The notes beneath the pieces are model-generated. The model was not told where the DNA came from and did no database searches. It worked only from the letters and a program-made list of their open reading frames with translations. Made by a program: the position numbers and the translations under genes. From the NCBI GenBank assembly GCA_937919435.1, contig CALFRR010000156.1, forward strand, positions 1 through 21,295: a stretch of DNA of 21,295 nucleotides, given 5' to 3'. Source of the DNA: an uncultured Alphaproteobacteria bacterium (GTDB lineage Bacteria > Pseudomonadota > Alphaproteobacteria > Rhizobiales > Ancalomicrobiaceae). Shown piece by piece: positions 1-8,855 of the stretch. Every line of letters starts with the position of its first letter. The stretch's first letter is position 1.

Positions 1-1508
1 ACCACCTTCGGCGGCGGGGGCGCCACCGTGGCGGCGGGAGCGGCGAGCGCCGCGGCCGCGGGGCCGCCGATCACCATCGGGCGGCCGTCGGACGGCGGCA
101 GCGCGGCTTCGATGCCCGTCCGCCCGTCCGGGGCGGCCGGCGGCATCGACCGGGCACCGCCGTCGTTGCGGAACAGGGCGAAGCTCTGCGGGTTTCCGAC
201 CGCACCGGCCGGCCGCGGTCCGGCGGCCGGCGGAACAGGGATCGCGGGGACCATCGGGGCGGCACCGATCCGCGGAATCGCCGGGATCTTGACGTCCGAG
301 CCGGGGTCCGGGGTCAGCGCCAGCATGCGGCCGGCATCGTCGGGCGCGTCCTGCGGACCGCCGACCCAGACGCGGACCGGCGGGCCGATGTCGAAACGCG
401 GGCTGAGCCACGAGGTGCGCTTCGGTTTCGCCGCGTCCGATCCGGGCGTGATCACCCGGCCGGCGTCGCGGGCGTCGCGCGGACCGGTCGGCTCGGCGCC
501 GAGGTCCTCGACGTCGGGCGGCGTCTCGCCGCGCTTCTTGCCGCAGATCTCCTGGCGGACGTCGCGCACCGGGTTGGCCGACTCCGGCCCGTGGGTCATC
601 GTCTCGATGGTCTCGGGCACCGAGAAGCGGGCGAACAGGCCGCCGCCGCCGTTCTCGAAGCCCCGGGTGAACAGCTCGGCGGCGAGTTCGGCGCGCTGGC
701 GGGCCGAACGCGAGCCGAGCACCACGGCGACCAGCCGGCGGTTGCCGCGGGTCGCGGTGGCGACGACGTTGAAGCCGGAGGCGCAGATGAATCCGGTCTT
801 CATCCCGTCCGAGCCGGGATAGTGGTCGATCAGGTGGTTGTGGTTGCGGACGGTCTCGTTGCCGATCTGGATGCCCGGCAGCCGCCACAGCTCGTCGGCT
901 TCGGGGAACTCGAACAGCAGGGCGCGGGCGAGGATGCCGAGATCGCGGGCGGTGGTGGTCTGCGCCGGATCGGGCAGGCCGTTCGGGTTGTTCCAATGGG
1001 TGCGGCGCATGCCGAGCCGGCGGGCGGCGGCGTTCATCTCGTCGACGAAGGCCTCCTTCGAGCCGGAGACGGTCTCACCGAGCGCCCAGGCGACGTCGTT
1101 GGCCGACTTCACCATGATGATCTTCAGCGCATTGTCGACGGTGACCGACTGGCCGGGGGCGAAGCCCATCTTGCTCGGCGGCTCGCGCGAGGCGCGCTTC
1201 GACATCACCACCGGGGTCGACAGAGTGATCCGGCCGGCGCGCAGCGCCTGGAGGGTCACCCAGGTGGTCATCAGCTTGGTGATCGAGGCGGGATACCAGA
1301 GCTGATCGGGATCGTGCTTGGAGACGACCTCGCCGGAGCGGGCGTCGAACACCAGCCAGGCACCCGCGGCGGGTGCGGCGGCGGCCCGGTCGGTGCCGAG
1401 GCCGGCGGCGAGGAGAGTCGCGGCGAGGGCGAAGACGGCGAAGCGTCGGCCGCGGGGGACCGACGGAATCGAAGCGGTGGCCTCCGTCGAGGTCTGGCTT
1501 TCGGACAT
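1..1508 (-). CDS. dacA: D-alanyl-D-alanine carboxypeptidase (peptidase S11, DacA-like), 3' end cut by window edge
   Basis: A serine DD-carboxypeptidase that trims the terminal D-Ala from peptidoglycan pentapeptides in the periplasm. Translating from the ATG at 1508 gives 502 residues without a stop before the edge. All three penicillin-binding motifs are present in order: S76-I-T-K79 (nucleophile), S136-A-N138 and K238-T-G240. A hydrophobic stretch at about residues 23-45 fits a signal peptide or membrane anchor. The catalytic domain ends near residue 310. The remaining ~190 residues are a Pro/Ala/Gly-rich linker containing a VWVGG motif at 381-385, and nothing stops it before base 1. The catalytic family is certain; the C-terminal end and any extra domain there (for example SPOR) cannot be seen. 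It is transcribed divergently from ureD across 244 bp and is probably unrelated to urease. Confidence 0.92.
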   Translation of the reverse strand, partial: MSESQTSTEATASIPSVPRGRRFAVFALAATLLAAGLGTDRAAAAPAAGAWLVFDARSGEVVSKHDPDQLWYPASITKLMTTWVTLQALRAGRITLSTPVVMSKRASREPPSKMGFAPGQSVTVDNALKIIMVKSANDVAWALGETVSGSKEAFVDEMNAAARRLGMRRTHWNNPNGLPDPAQTTTARDLGILARALLFEFPEADELWRLPGIQIGNETVRNHNHLIDHYPGSDGMKTGFICASGFNVVATATRGNRRLVAVVLGSRSARQRAELAAELFTRGFENGGGGLFARFSVPETIETMTHGPESANPVRDVRQEICGKKRGETPPDVEDLGAEPTGPRDARDAGRVITPGSDAAKPKRTSWLSPRFDIGPPVRVWVGGPQDAPDDAGRMLALTPDPGSDVKIPAIPRIGAAPMVPAIPVPPAAGPRPAGAVGNPQSFALFRNDGGARSMPPAAPDGRTGIEAALPPSDGRPMVIGGPAAAALAAPAATVAPPPPKV

Positions 1509-1752
1509 CACGATCCGGCGTCTCTCCGAGTGGGCGTCGTTCGGCCCGAAGCAGTCGAACCGAAGCACTCGGTCTGGATAGCTCATTCCGGCGGGGCTCG
1601 CCAGTTCGGGGCATGTCTCCCCGCACGGAGGCGAGTTCGCACGGCGGGGAGGGCTGATCCTCAACAGCGCTCGAGAATGCGACGACATCGCGGCGGGGCC
1701 TTGCCGAAGCGCGCGCGGACGGTCAGTCTTCCGTCCCGGAGACCCCGACCGC
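1509..1752. promoter_or_regulatory. Divergent intergenic region between dacA-like gene and ureD
   Basis: These 244 bp must carry the promoters of both the minus-strand carboxypeptidase and the plus-strand ureD block. I found no convincing -35/-10 pair, no NtrC-type palindrome and no terminator-like hairpin. The call is positional only. Confidence 0.4.
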
Positions 1753-2634
1753 ATGACCGACACCGCCCCCATCGACCCGACCCCGCCCGCCACCGACGGT
1801 GCCGAAGCCGGCCTGCCGGTGCTCGAACGGGCGCGGGGGCGGGCCGAGATCGGCTTCGTCCACCGCGACGGTGCGACGCGGCTCGACCGGCTGTTCCAGG
1901 AGGGGCAGGCGAAGATCCGGCTGCCGAAACCGCAGGGCAACGAGCCGCCGACCGCGGTGACGATCAACACCGGCGGCGGCATCGCCGGCGGCGACCGGAT
2001 CGGCTGGCGGGTCGACTGGGGTGCGGGAACCCGGGCGACCGTCACCTCGCAGGCGGCGGAGCGGGTCTACCGTTCGTCGACGACCGACGGGTCGCTTCCC
2101 GGGCGGATCGAGACGCGGCTGACGGTCGGGGCCGGGGCGGTCGGCGAATGGCTGCCGCAGGAGACGATCCTGTTCGATCGGGCCGCCCTCGACCGCGGCC
2201 TCGAGGTGGAGGCGGCGGCGGACGCACGGCTCCTGCTGTGCGAGGCGATCACCCTGGGGCGCGGCGCGATGGGTGAGGCGGTGACCGCCTGCCGGCTCGC
2301 CGACCGCTGGCGGATCCGGCGGGACGGCCGGCTGATCTTCGCCGACACCTTCCGCCTCGACGGCGACCCGCGCGAGATCCTCGCCGGTCCGGCGACCGGG
2401 GCCGGGGCCCGCGCCTTCGCCACCCTGATCCTCCTCGCCCCCGACGCCGAAGCGCGGATCGACGCGGTGCGCGACGGGTTCGACGGCTACGAGGGGGCGG
2501 CCGGGGCGAGCGCCTTCGACGGGCTGATCGTCGCCCGGCTGGCCGATCGCGATCCCCGCCGCCTCAGGGATGGGCTGGTCCGGCTGCTTCTGCACATTCG
2601 GCAGGCAGAACTGCCGCGCGTCTGGTCTTGCTGA
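1753..2634 (+). CDS. ureD: Urease accessory protein UreD (UreH family)
   Basis: Cytoplasmic scaffold that binds apo-urease and, with UreF and UreG, forms the complex through which nickel and CO2 reach the active site. The 293-residue product has the expected family size. It shows characteristic UreD segments: an INTGGGIAGGD stretch at about residues 71-81, the TSQAAERVYRS block near 98-108, and the typical ending LPRVWSC. The N-terminal ~20 residues are a Pro/Asp-rich lead of low conservation, so the true start could lie slightly downstream, but the ATG at 1753 is the natural choice. It heads the urease block and is followed after 99 bp by ureA, which is the usual alphaproteobacterial order. 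Confidence 0.95.
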   Translation: MTDTAPIDPTPPATDGAEAGLPVLERARGRAEIGFVHRDGATRLDRLFQEGQAKIRLPKPQGNEPPTAVTINTGGGIAGGDRIGWRVDWGAGTRATVTSQAAERVYRSSTTDGSLPGRIETRLTVGAGAVGEWLPQETILFDRAALDRGLEVEAAADARLLLCEAITLGRGAMGEAVTACRLADRWRIRRDGRLIFADTFRLDGDPREILAGPATGAGARAFATLILLAPDAEARIDAVRDGFDGYEGAAGASAFDGLIVARLADRDPRRLRDGLVRLLLHIRQAELPRVWSC

Positions 2635-2733
2635 CCGGGCGTCTTCCGGCGAAACTGCCCGCGAACGCAGCCCCATGGCGCGCGCGGCGGCATTTCGGAC
2701 GCGCCGCGTCGCTCCCGGCCCCGAGAGACGGCG

Positions 2734-3036
2734 ATGAACCTGACCCCGCGTGAAAAGGACAAGCTCCTGATCTCCATGGCGGCGATCGTCGCCCGGCGGA
2801 GGCTGGAGCGCGGCGTGAAGCTCAACCATCCGGAGGCGGTGGCGCTGATCACCGACTTCGTCGTCGAGGGCGCCCGCGACGGGCGGACCGTCGCCGAACT
2901 GATGGAGGCCGGCGCCCATGTGCTCGCCCGCGATCAGGTGATGGAGGGGGTGTCGGAGATGATCTACGACATCCAGGTCGAGGCGACCTTCCCGGACGGG
3001 ACGAAGCTGGTCACCGTCCATCATCCGATCCGGTGA
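2734..3036 (+). CDS. ureA: Urease gamma subunit UreA
   Basis: Smallest structural subunit of the nickel urease (urea + H2O to ammonia and carbamate). The product is 100 residues, exactly the canonical length for a separate gamma subunit. It begins MNLTPREKDKLLI and ends VTVHHPIR, both hallmark segments, with KLNHPEAVALI in between. Separate gamma and beta genes are the usual bacterial arrangement, unlike the fused subunits of Helicobacter. A modest purine-rich stretch (GAGAGACGG) precedes the ATG. The gene is followed after 25 bp by the DUF1272 gene. Confidence 0.98.
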   Translation: MNLTPREKDKLLISMAAIVARRRLERGVKLNHPEAVALITDFVVEGARDGRTVAELMEAGAHVLARDQVMEGVSEMIYDIQVEATFPDGTKLVTVHHPIR

Positions 3037-3047
3037 GCGACCCGCGG

Positions 3048-3055
3048 AAGGAGGT
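3048..3055 (+). promoter_or_regulatory. Consensus Shine-Dalgarno before the DUF1272 gene
   Basis: AAGGAGGT, a full anti-SD match, ends 6 bases before the ATG at 3062. It is the strongest ribosome-binding site I saw in the urease block. It fixes the start of the small zinc-ribbon gene and suggests that gene is well translated. Confidence 0.8.
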
Positions 3056-3061
3056 CACGCG

Positions 3062-3313
3062 ATGCTCGAACTCCGTCCGAACTGCGAGTGCTGCGACCGC
3101 GACCTGCCGCCGGAGGCGGAAGCCTTCATCTGCTCGTTCGAATGCACATGGTGTCCGGACTGCACCCACACGGTGCTGAACGGCGTCTGTCCCAATTGCG
3201 GCGGCGAACTGGTCCGCCGTCCGGTGCGGCCGGTGGGAAAACTCGCGGCGAACCCGCCGTCGACGAAACGGATCTACCGCGCCGTGCCCTGCGGGCCGGT
3301 CGCGGCGGAGTGA
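3062..3313 (+). CDS. DUF1272 family small Cys-rich (zinc-ribbon-like) protein
   Basis: An 83-residue protein matching the DUF1272 pattern: an N-terminal C-E-C-C cluster at residues 8-11, then C24 and C28, then two CxxC knuckles (CPDC and CPNC) near residues 31-34 and 44-47. It looks like a small metal-binding ribbon followed by a basic tail. The biochemical role is unknown to me. It sits between ureA and ureB with a perfect Shine-Dalgarno and only 25 bp and 11 bp to its neighbours, so it is almost certainly co-transcribed with the urease subunits. A role linked to urease metal handling or expression is inference from position only. Confidence 0.85.
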   Translation: MLELRPNCECCDRDLPPEAEAFICSFECTWCPDCTHTVLNGVCPNCGGELVRRPVRPVGKLAANPPSTKRIYRAVPCGPVAAE

Positions 3314-3324
3314 GGAGGTCTCGC

Positions 3325-3630
3325 ATGATCCCCGGTGAAGTGATCCCCGCGCTCGGCGAGATCGAGCTCAACGTCGGCCTCGCCGTCACCGAGATCGAGG
3401 TCGCCAACACCGGCGACCGGCCGATCCAGGTCGGCAGCCACTACCATTTCGCCGAGACCAATCCGGCGCTCGCCTTCGATCGGGCGGCGGCCCGCGGACG
3501 GCGGCTCGACATTCCCGCCGGCACCGCGGTGCGCTTCGAGCCGGGGCAGAGCCGGGCGGTGCGACTGGTGCCGTTCCGCGGCAAGCGGGAGGTGTTCGGC
3601 TTCCGCGGCGAGGTGAGCGGCGGGCTGTGA
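3325..3630 (+). CDS. ureB: Urease beta subunit UreB
   Basis: Structural beta subunit of urease. The ATG at 3325 has a good Shine-Dalgarno (GAGGAGGT) just upstream and gives 101 residues, the canonical length. It begins MIPGEV and contains the conserved stretches VANTGDRPIQVGSHYHF and IPAGTAVRFEPG. The reading frame stays open upstream to 3088, but that part overlaps the DUF1272 gene in another frame and does not resemble UreB, so it is not counted. In most organisms ureC follows directly; here a toxin-antitoxin pair comes first. Confidence 0.97.
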   Translation: MIPGEVIPALGEIELNVGLAVTEIEVANTGDRPIQVGSHYHFAETNPALAFDRAAARGRRLDIPAGTAVRFEPGQSRAVRLVPFRGKREVFGFRGEVSGGL

Positions 3631-3633
3631 CCG

Positions 3634-3658
3634 CCTTACGTTTCGTAGTATCGTAAGG
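3634..3658 (+). promoter_or_regulatory. Inverted repeat, likely operator of the antitoxin-toxin pair
   Basis: A perfect inverted repeat, CCTTACG at 3634-3640 and CGTAAGG at 3652-3658, is separated by an AT-rich 11-bp spacer. A third half-site, GTAAGG, lies at 3673-3678, between this repeat and the ATG at 3686. The region is noticeably richer in A/T than its surroundings. AbrB-fold antitoxins commonly bind such repeats to repress their own operon, so this is a plausible autoregulatory operator and promoter. Binding is inferred. Confidence 0.6.
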
Positions 3659-3685
3659 AGCCTTCGAGAAAAGTAAGGGCGAGCC

Positions 3686-3958
3686 ATGAACCACTTCGTT
3701 CTGACGGTGACCTCCAAGGGGCAGGTGACGCTTCCCGCGGCGTTTCGCGAGAGGCTCGGGATCGAAGCGGGCACGAAACTGACCCTGGCGCTCGACGACA
3801 ACGGCGAGGCTCGGCTGCGCAAGAGCAAGTCGTTGCTCGAGCTGGCCGGATCGATGGCCGAGATCGGCCGCGACTTCGGGCGACCGGTGACGCGGGCCGA
3901 CATCGACGGAGCGATCGCGGCGGCGGTGAGCGAGAAGGAAGCGCGGTCGCGCAGATGA
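3686..3958 (+). CDS. AbrB/MazE-family antitoxin (VapB-like)
   Basis: A 90-residue protein with an N-terminal SpoVT/AbrB swapped-hairpin DNA-binding domain. Residues 7-26 read as the classical pattern TVTSKGQVTLPAAFRERLGI. The remainder is a helical tail likely to wrap the toxin. Its stop overlaps the start of the PIN-domain gene by four bases (ATGA), typical of antitoxin-toxin translational coupling. The inverted repeat just upstream fits autoregulation. A stand-alone AbrB regulator is possible, but the coupled PIN gene makes an antitoxin much more likely. Confidence 0.88.
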   Translation: MNHFVLTVTSKGQVTLPAAFRERLGIEAGTKLTLALDDNGEARLRKSKSLLELAGSMAEIGRDFGRPVTRADIDGAIAAAVSEKEARSRR

Positions 3959-4350
3959 TCGGCATCGACACCAACGTCCTGCTGCGGCTGCTGATCCGCG
4001 ACGACGAACCGCAATTCCGGCGGATCGTCGCCGAGATCGAAGACGGTGCCTGGGCCGAGGGGGTGATCGTCAATCCGGTCGTTCTGGTCGAGGCGGTGTG
4101 GGTTCTGACGATGAAGATGGGGCGTCCGAAGTCCGAGGCGGCGGCGTTCGTCGAAAGCCTGCTCGCCACCGAGGGTCTCACGGTGCAACACGAGTCCGCC
4201 GTGGTCCGGGCCCTGTCGAGCTGGCGATCGGCGAAGTGTGGCTTCGCCGACTGCCTGATCGCCGAACTCAACGTCGAAGCCGGCGCGCGCACCACGCGGA
4301 CCTTCGACGAGGATGCACTGAAACTCCCCGGCTTCTCGCCGGTTTCCTGA
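3955..4350 (+). CDS. PIN-domain ribonuclease toxin (VapC-like)
   Basis: A 131-residue PIN-domain protein, the size of VapC toxins, which cleave tRNA or rRNA in a Mg2+-dependent way. The acidic active-site set is intact: D5 in IDTNVLLR, E46 in LVEAVWVL, D99 in GFADCLIA, and D118/D120 in TFDEDA. The start overlaps the antitoxin stop by four bases. It lies 27 bp before ureC and shares its orientation. All catalytic residues are present, so it looks functional, not decayed. The exact RNA target cannot be told from sequence. Confidence 0.9.
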   Translation: MIGIDTNVLLRLLIRDDEPQFRRIVAEIEDGAWAEGVIVNPVVLVEAVWVLTMKMGRPKSEAAAFVESLLATEGLTVQHESAVVRALSSWRSAKCGFADCLIAELNVEAGARTTRTFDEDALKLPGFSPVS

Positions 4351-4377
4351 AGCTCCGAGGTTTCGAGAGGGGTCCGC

Positions 4378-6090
<1,713 letters not shown>

Positions 6091-6115
6091 TCGGCCGAAG
6101 GCGCTCCGGGCCGGC

Positions 6116-7840
6116 TCACGCCCGGATGCGCGCCAAAAACTCCTCGGCGTCGCCGCCCAGGCGACGGGCGATGCCGGTCAGCCGGTCGGAGGCGCCGATC
6201 ATCGTCGCGGTGGCGCCGGTGGTGCCGCGGGTGCTCTCGTCGACCGCGCCGATGTCGCCGACCACGCCGCGGGTGTCGTGGCTCGCCGCGTCGATCGAGC
6301 GGGAGATCTCGCGGGTCGCCGAGCCCTGTTCCTCGACCGCGGTCATGATCGCCCGGGTGATGCCGGTGATCTCGGCGACGGTCCGGCCGATCGCGTCGAT
6401 CGCGTCGACCGCCGAACCTGTGATCGCCTGGACGTTGCCGATCTGCTCGCGGATCTGATCGGTCGCCCCGGCGGTCTGCTGGGCGAGTTCCTTGACCTCG
6501 GCGGCGACCACGGCGAAGCCGCGGCCGGATTCGCCGGCCCGGGCCGCTTCGATCGTCGCATTGAGGGCGAGCAGGTTGGTCTGGGCGGCGACCGCGTTGA
6601 TCAGGCCGACGATCTCGCCGATCCGCCCGGCCGACGACGACAGATCGTGGACGATGTCGTGGGTGCGGCCGGCCTGGGCGACCGCGACTTCGGAGATCTC
6701 TTCGGCGCGGTGCATCTGCTTCTCGACTTCGCCGATCGCGCCGGCGAGGAGGCCGGCGGCGTCGGCGACGGCAGCGACGTTGCCGTCGGTGCGGCCGACC
6801 GCAGCGGCGGCCCGGCCGGCTCGCTCGGCGGCGGTGTGGGCGATCTCGTCGAGGGTTCGGGCGTCGCGGGCGATCTCCTCGGCGGCGCCCCGCAGGGCGT
6901 CGACCGCGTCGGAGACGGTGGCGGCGAAGCCGTCGGCGAGCGCCTGCCGGTCGCGGCGGCGTTCCTCGCGGCGGGCCTCTTCGTCTCTCTCGGTCTCCAG
7001 GCGCATCGCCTCGCGTTGTTCGATCGCTTCGCGGAACACGTCGGTGGCCCGGGCGATCCGGCCGATCTCGTCGCGTCGTTCGGCATAGGGCACGGTGACG
7101 CCGCGCACACCGGTGGCGAGGGACTGGGTGATCTCGGCGAGCCGGCCGATCGGACGGACCGCACGACGCAGGACGACCACGCCGAAGACCAGCGACACGA
7201 CGACCACGAATCCGGCGGCGGCGAGGGTGGTGCGGGAAGTCTCGGTGATCGCCGTGGAGAGCACGGCGAGTCCCTCGCCGGTGGCGGCGGTGGCGGCGAC
7301 GAGCAGTTCTCCGCGCACCTCCAGGAGTCGGTCGACCTGCTTCTGGAGGGCGTCGGCGCGCTCGTCGAACTCCGGCATCATCGCATTGCCGGCGGAGGTT
7401 CCCTGCCGGGCATAGGCTTCGGCCATCTTCCGGCCGATCGTCCAGTAGGGATCGAAGGAGACGAGCGCCTGGTCGAGCGTCGTGACGAGATCGGTTCGGC
7501 CGATCGCTCCGGCGAGCCGGCGGGCGGTGGCGAGGTCGGTGCGGAAGGCGGTCGCGAATTTCGCGGCCTCCTCCAGACCGTCGTCGAGGCCGTCTTCGCC
7601 GCGGGTCGCAGCGTAGTCGGTGATGAACTGCTGGACCTGGATGACGTCGACCTGGACGTCCTTCAGAGCGCCACCGAGCGGGACGATCTCGTCGACCAGG
7701 CGGCTGTTCGTCGCTTTCGTCTCGGCGATTCGTCGGTCGTTGTCCGCCGAAGTCCATACGATGTGAGTCATCGCCAGGACGTTACTCAGCGTCAACAATG
7801 CGATGAAGGCAATGGTGGTGCCGCGCAGGGTCACGAACAT
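6116..7840 (-). CDS. Methyl-accepting chemotaxis protein
   Basis: Membrane chemoreceptor of 574 residues signalling through CheA/CheW. Order of parts: TM1 about 9-29; an all-helical periplasmic sensor about 30-204 including VQVDVIQVQQF near 62-72, resembling a four-helix-bundle input domain; TM2 about 205-226; HAMP about 227-280; and a cytoplasmic signalling helix pair with the highly conserved tip around residues 410-450 (QTNLLALNATIEAARAGE). The ATG at 7840 is chosen because GAGGA lies about 8 bases upstream and the first transmembrane helix follows directly; an open frame reaching 8071 would add an Arg-rich, non-conserved lead. It lies antisense between ureC and ureE. The ligand is unknown; urea or ammonium sensing is only a positional guess. 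Confidence 0.95.
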   Translation of the reverse strand: MFVTLRGTTIAFIALLTLSNVLAMTHIVWTSADNDRRIAETKATNSRLVDEIVPLGGALKDVQVDVIQVQQFITDYAATRGEDGLDDGLEEAAKFATAFRTDLATARRLAGAIGRTDLVTTLDQALVSFDPYWTIGRKMAEAYARQGTSAGNAMMPEFDERADALQKQVDRLLEVRGELLVAATAATGEGLAVLSTAITETSRTTLAAAGFVVVVSLVFGVVVLRRAVRPIGRLAEITQSLATGVRGVTVPYAERRDEIGRIARATDVFREAIEQREAMRLETERDEEARREERRRDRQALADGFAATVSDAVDALRGAAEEIARDARTLDEIAHTAAERAGRAAAAVGRTDGNVAAVADAAGLLAGAIGEVEKQMHRAEEISEVAVAQAGRTHDIVHDLSSSAGRIGEIVGLINAVAAQTNLLALNATIEAARAGESGRGFAVVAAEVKELAQQTAGATDQIREQIGNVQAITGSAVDAIDAIGRTVAEITGITRAIMTAVEEQGSATREISRSIDAASHDTRGVVGDIGAVDESTRGTTGATATMIGASDRLTGIARRLGGDAEEFLARIRA

Positions 7841-8054
7841 CGATTCGTCCTCACCGATACTTCGATATACGAGGACAACCGAAAGTCGTTTAGGAATGGT
7901 TGACGATAACGGCGACCGATCGAGTGATCGGGCGAGAGTTGCAGGTCGGGCTTGCCCCGCCGGCCGATCGGGGCGAATGTCGGAGGGCGCCCTCGACCGT
8001 GCTCCCCTCTCCGGAAGCGCGGCGGTGTTCGGCGCCATCTTTCGAGGTCTTCCG
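7841..8054. promoter_or_regulatory. Divergent intergenic region between chemoreceptor and ureE
   Basis: These 214 bp separate the minus-strand chemoreceptor from ureE and must contain a promoter for ureEFG, because ureC cannot read through in a simple operon. An unusually AT-rich patch lies at about 7855-7915, including TATAC at 7866-7870 and a TTGACG at 7900-7905 on the plus strand. No well-spaced -10 partner was found. The call is positional. Confidence 0.45.
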
Positions 8055-8855
8055 ATGATCCGCGCCACCACCGTTCTTCCCGCAGGCTCCTATTCCGCCC
8101 AGCTCGTCCGAGACCGGGTGGTGCTCGACTACGACGACCGCCGCCGTCGGCGCGGCGTGCTGATCGCGGACGCGGGGATCGAGTTCCTGGTCGATCTCGC
8201 CGAAACCCCGGCGCTCGTCGACGGCGACGCCTTCGAACTCGAAGACGGCCGGCTGGTGGCGGTCGCGGCGGCGAGCGAGCGGCTGGTCGAGTTCCGGGTC
8301 GCCGATCCGGAGGCGCGGGCGCGGCTCGCCTGGCATCTCGGCAATCGCCACACCCCGACCCAGATCCTCGCCGAGGCCCTTAGGATCCGCGACGACCACG
8401 TCCTGGTCGAGATGGTGAAGAAGCGCGGCGACGCCGAGATCGTCTTCGTCGACGCGCCGTTCGAGCCGGAAGGCGGGGCCTACGGCCACGGCGCCACCCA
8501 CGGGCACGACCATGGCCCGGCGGCCGGCGCCGACGATCCGGCGGTCCGGGCGGCGATGGAGCGGCGCGCCAGGCGGCGGGCCGAACGGGCGGCGACCGCC
8601 CACGTCCACGGACCCGACTGCGGCTGTGGGCACGACCACGAGCACGGCCACGATCACGATCATGGGCACGACCACGATCACGGACATTCCCATGCCCACG
8701 ATCATGCGCACGACCACGACCACGATCATGTCCACGGCCCGGACTGCGGCTGCGGCCACGATCACGGGCCCGATCACGACCACGACCATGACCACGGGCA
8801 CGCTCATGCCCACGATCACGACCACACGCCTGCGCACCGGCATGGTCAGAAGTGA
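8055..8855 (+). CDS. ureE: Urease accessory protein UreE with long His-rich nickel-binding tail
   Basis: Nickel metallochaperone that hands Ni2+ to UreG. The N-terminal ~135 residues are the UreE fold, with the conserved metal-site segment HLGNRH at 94-99, including the key His at position 99. From about residue 144 to 266 the protein becomes an extreme His/Asp-rich tail with about 37 histidines, mostly HD and HA dipeptides. A Cys-containing block, HVHGPDCGCGHDH, occurs twice, at 183-195 and 225-237. Klebsiella UreE also has a His tail, but a much shorter one. The ATG at 8055 matches the family start; the upstream open frame has no similarity. The 3' end overlaps ureF by 14 bases. Confidence 0.95.
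   Translation: MIRATTVLPAGSYSAQLVRDRVVLDYDDRRRRRGVLIADAGIEFLVDLAETPALVDGDAFELEDGRLVAVAAASERLVEFRVADPEARARLAWHLGNRHTPTQILAEALRIRDDHVLVEMVKKRGDAEIVFVDAPFEPEGGAYGHGATHGHDHGPAAGADDPAVRAAMERRARRRAERAATAHVHGPDCGCGHDHEHGHDHDHGHDHDHGHSHAHDHAHDHDHDHVHGPDCGCGHDHGPDHDHDHDHGHAHAHDHDHTPAHRHGQK
8601..8765 (+). repeat. Internal 126-bp-period duplication in the ureE His tail
   Basis: The 39-bp stretch 8601-8639 is repeated at 8727-8765, 126 bp (42 codons) later, with only synonymous differences; both encode HVHGPDCGCGHDH. The DNA between and after the copies is low-complexity CAC/CAT-GAC/GAT repeat. The pattern suggests expansion by slippage or unequal recombination. Confidence 0.8.

Noticed and set aside
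591..2276. A long plus-strand open frame crossing the carboxypeptidase gene and ureD
   Set aside because: It is antisense to the dacA-like gene and out of frame with ureD; the residue composition is low-complexity shadow translation.
4328..4342. CCGGC/GCCGG hairpin followed by TTTCC at the end of the PIN toxin gene
   Set aside because: The 5-bp stem is within coding sequence and such stems are common at this GC content; no proper T-run, so not called a terminator.
6091..6115. Bidirectional terminator between ureC and the chemoreceptor
   Set aside because: Only GGCC-type short complementarity is visible in 25 bp, with no T-run on either side.
8601..8840. Repetitive DNA that might be taken for a CRISPR array or minisatellite
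   Set aside because: The repeats are codons of the UreE His tail in frame; there are no unique spacers of constant length.
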